Of a DNA stretch of 7,565 nt, positions 6,217 to 7,565 are shown one piece after another. A model generated the notes under the pieces. That model worked only from the letters and a program-made list of their open reading frames with translations. It was not told the DNA's origin and did no database searches. The first letter of the stretch is position 1; every line of letters starts with the position of its first letter. Source of the stretch: JBGPLH01 sp041486365 [NCBI: Thermodesulfobacteriota bacterium] (GTDB lineage: Bacteria; JAUYMQ01); the NCBI GenBank assembly GCA_041486365.1, contig JBGPLH010000152.1, positions 1 to 7,565 of the forward strand, given 5' to 3'. The position numbers and the translations under genes are program-made.

Positions 6217-7443
6217 ATGTTGCGAGTGAACCGGTGGGCGACAGCCGCCGCGCTTTTCATCCCCCTGCTCCTGGGCCTGGCGCCCCTCGCCGGGGCCGTC
6301 GAGCCCGTCAGCACCTGCGAACCCGACGGGATGCAGTCCAGCGGGGCGATCTACCGGATCTGCATGCCCGCGCCCTCGCGCTGGAACGGCGACCTCGTGA
6401 TCTTCGCCCACGGCTACGTCGCCTTCAACGAGCCCTTCGGCATTCCGGAGGACCAGGTCTGCTCGCCCGACGGCCTGTGCCTGCCCACGCTGATCAACGC
6501 TCTGGGCTACGCCTTCGCCACGACGAGCTACAGCGAGAACGGCCTCGCGGTCCTTCCCGGCGTCCAGGACGTCGTGGATCTCGTCAACGTCTTCTCGATG
6601 AGCCACGCCGCGCCGGGACACGTCTTCCTGACGGGCGCGTCGGAGGGCGGGATCGTCACCGCGCTCGCCGTCGAGCAGTACCCCGATGTCTTCGACGGGG
6701 GCCTGGCGGCCTGCGGGCCCATCGGCGACTGGAACACGCAGATCTCCTACTTCGGGGACTTCCGGGTGATCTTCGAGTACTTCTTCCCCGGGATCCTGCC
6801 GGCGAGCGTCACGGAGGTCCCCTCCGACTTGATCGACAACTGGATCGACGTCTGGGAGCATGCCGTCAAGCCGGTCGTCTTCGACCCCATGAACCAGAGC
6901 AAGCTCAACCAGCTCCTCAAGGTCACGAATGCCCCCTTCGACAAGAACGACCCGGCCACGATCGAGCTGACGGTGCACGACGCCCTCTGGTACTGGGTCT
7001 TCGCCACGAACGACGCGAACGACAAGCTCGGCGGCCAGCCCTACGACAACGTGGGCAAGCGCTATCGCGGGTCGCAGAACGACGTCGCGCTCAACGCGTC
7101 CGTCGTCCGTGTCGCCGCGGACCAGGCGGCGGTCGACGAGATCCAGGCGAACTACCAGACGACGGGCGACATCGAGATCCCGCTCGTCACGCTGCACACG
7201 ATCAAGGACCAGCAGGTCCCCTACATGCACGAGCCGCTCTACCGGATGAAGGTGAAGGCGGCGGGCGACACGGCCCTGCACGTGAACATCCCGGTCTTCC
7301 GCTATGGGCACTGCAACTTCAAGCCGCTCGACGTGGTCCTCGCATTCGTCCGCCTCGTGAACAAGGCGACCGGCCAGTCAATCGCCGTGCAGCCGGCGCT
7401 TGCCCGGGCTGGCGTGCAGACCGGCGCCTCGCCGGGGAGGTGA
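6217..7443 (+). CDS. Secreted alpha/beta hydrolase of unknown substrate
   Basis: The 408-residue protein begins with a Sec-type signal peptide: Arg at 3 and 6, a hydrophobic core about 8-24, and a likely cleavage after AGA at 25-27. The mature part looks like an alpha/beta hydrolase. VIFAHGY at 61-67 supplies the oxyanion-hole HG. LTGASEGGIV at 138-147 is the nucleophile elbow with Ser142. Asp331 in IKDQQVP and His365 in YGHCNF are the expected acid and base. Residues about 180-320, rich in Trp, Tyr and Phe, would form a cap over the active site. Six cysteines in the mature part (34, 49, 82, 88, 166, 366) suggest disulfides, as expected outside the cytoplasm. No C-terminal anchor is seen. Esterase, lipase or peptidase activity is possible, and I cannot name a substrate. 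The gene lies 98 bases after pabB and ends 10 bases before the pabC-like gene, so it is probably co-transcribed with them, but no link to folate synthesis is evident. Confidence 0.88.
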   Translation: MLRVNRWATAAALFIPLLLGLAPLAGAVEPVSTCEPDGMQSSGAIYRICMPAPSRWNGDLVIFAHGYVAFNEPFGIPEDQVCSPDGLCLPTLINALGYAFATTSYSENGLAVLPGVQDVVDLVNVFSMSHAAPGHVFLTGASEGGIVTALAVEQYPDVFDGGLAACGPIGDWNTQISYFGDFRVIFEYFFPGILPASVTEVPSDLIDNWIDVWEHAVKPVVFDPMNQSKLNQLLKVTNAPFDKNDPATIELTVHDALWYWVFATNDANDKLGGQPYDNVGKRYRGSQNDVALNASVVRVAADQAAVDEIQANYQTTGDIEIPLVTLHTIKDQQVPYMHEPLYRMKVKAAGDTALHVNIPVFRYGHCNFKPLDVVLAFVRLVNKATGQSIAVQPALARAGVQTGASPGR

Positions 7444-7453
7444 CGACCCCGGC

Positions 7454-7565
7454 ATGGGAGGGACGCGCCGCGCGCCGCGGATCACCCACGCGTCCCTGAA
7501 CGGACGCGTCGTCCCGCTCTCCCGCGCGGCGATCCCCGTCACCGACGGCGCCGTGACCCACGGGG
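7454..7565 (+). CDS. pabC: Class IV aminotransferase-fold protein, probably aminodeoxychorismate lyase (3' end beyond window)
   Basis: Only 37 codons are visible, from an ATG at 7454 to the window's right edge. After about ten basic or polar residues the protein reads HASLNGRVVPLSRAAIP and then VTDGAVTHG. This is the N-terminal pattern of fold-type IV PLP enzymes (NG.. VPL..A.I.V.D....G), shared by PabC, branched-chain aminotransferase IlvE and D-amino-acid aminotransferase. PabC is chosen because pabB lies upstream on the same strand; it removes pyruvate from aminodeoxychorismate to give p-aminobenzoate. The PLP lysine and the residues that separate PabC from IlvE lie outside the window. GGGGAGG at 7434-7440 precedes the ATG by 13 bases, longer than usual, so the exact start is slightly uncertain. 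Confidence 0.75.
   Translation, partial: MGGTRRAPRITHASLNGRVVPLSRAAIPVTDGAVTHG

Overview
The window is strongly GC-rich bacterial chromosomal DNA with housekeeping genes packed tightly on both strands. Four of the five complete genes start with GTG rather than ATG, and C or G dominates third codon positions. That fits a high-GC lineage with a bacterial (not archaeal) gene set: non-mevalonate isoprenoid synthesis, a bacterial-type prolyl-tRNA synthetase with an editing insertion, and folate/PABA synthesis. The phylum cannot be fixed from the sequence alone; an uncultured or metagenome-derived lineage is a guess. No tRNA, rRNA, insertion sequence, CRISPR array or phage gene was seen.

Left half (1-4496, minus strand). 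Reading leftwards the order is ispG (MEP-pathway iron-sulfur enzyme), proS (prolyl-tRNA synthetase), pyrF (OMP decarboxylase) and a partial rlmB/TrmH-family rRNA ribose methyltransferase that runs off the window's left edge. proS and pyrF overlap by four bases, and pyrF and rlmB are 31 bases apart, so the set looks like one operon. A near-consensus sigma-70-type promoter (TTGACA, 17-base spacer, TAGGCT) lies upstream of ispG.

Middle (4497-4738). This 242-base divergent intergenic region holds the ispG promoter and a weaker candidate promoter facing right towards pabB.

Right half (4739-7565, plus strand). The order is pabB (aminodeoxychorismate synthase component I, with the PabB-type PIKGT lysine), a secreted alpha/beta hydrolase with a clear Sec signal peptide and Ser-Asp-His residues, and the first 37 codons of a class IV aminotransferase, most likely pabC (aminodeoxychorismate lyase). 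pabB and pabC are the two committed steps from chorismate to p-aminobenzoate. The amidotransferase subunit pabA is not in the window. The exported hydrolase between them is the most unusual point of layout.

I did not find a convincing new multi-gene system. The best leads are the unknown secreted hydrolase inside the pab cluster, its two possible starts, the N-terminal extensions of IspG and the RlmB-like protein, and the divergent promoter region.
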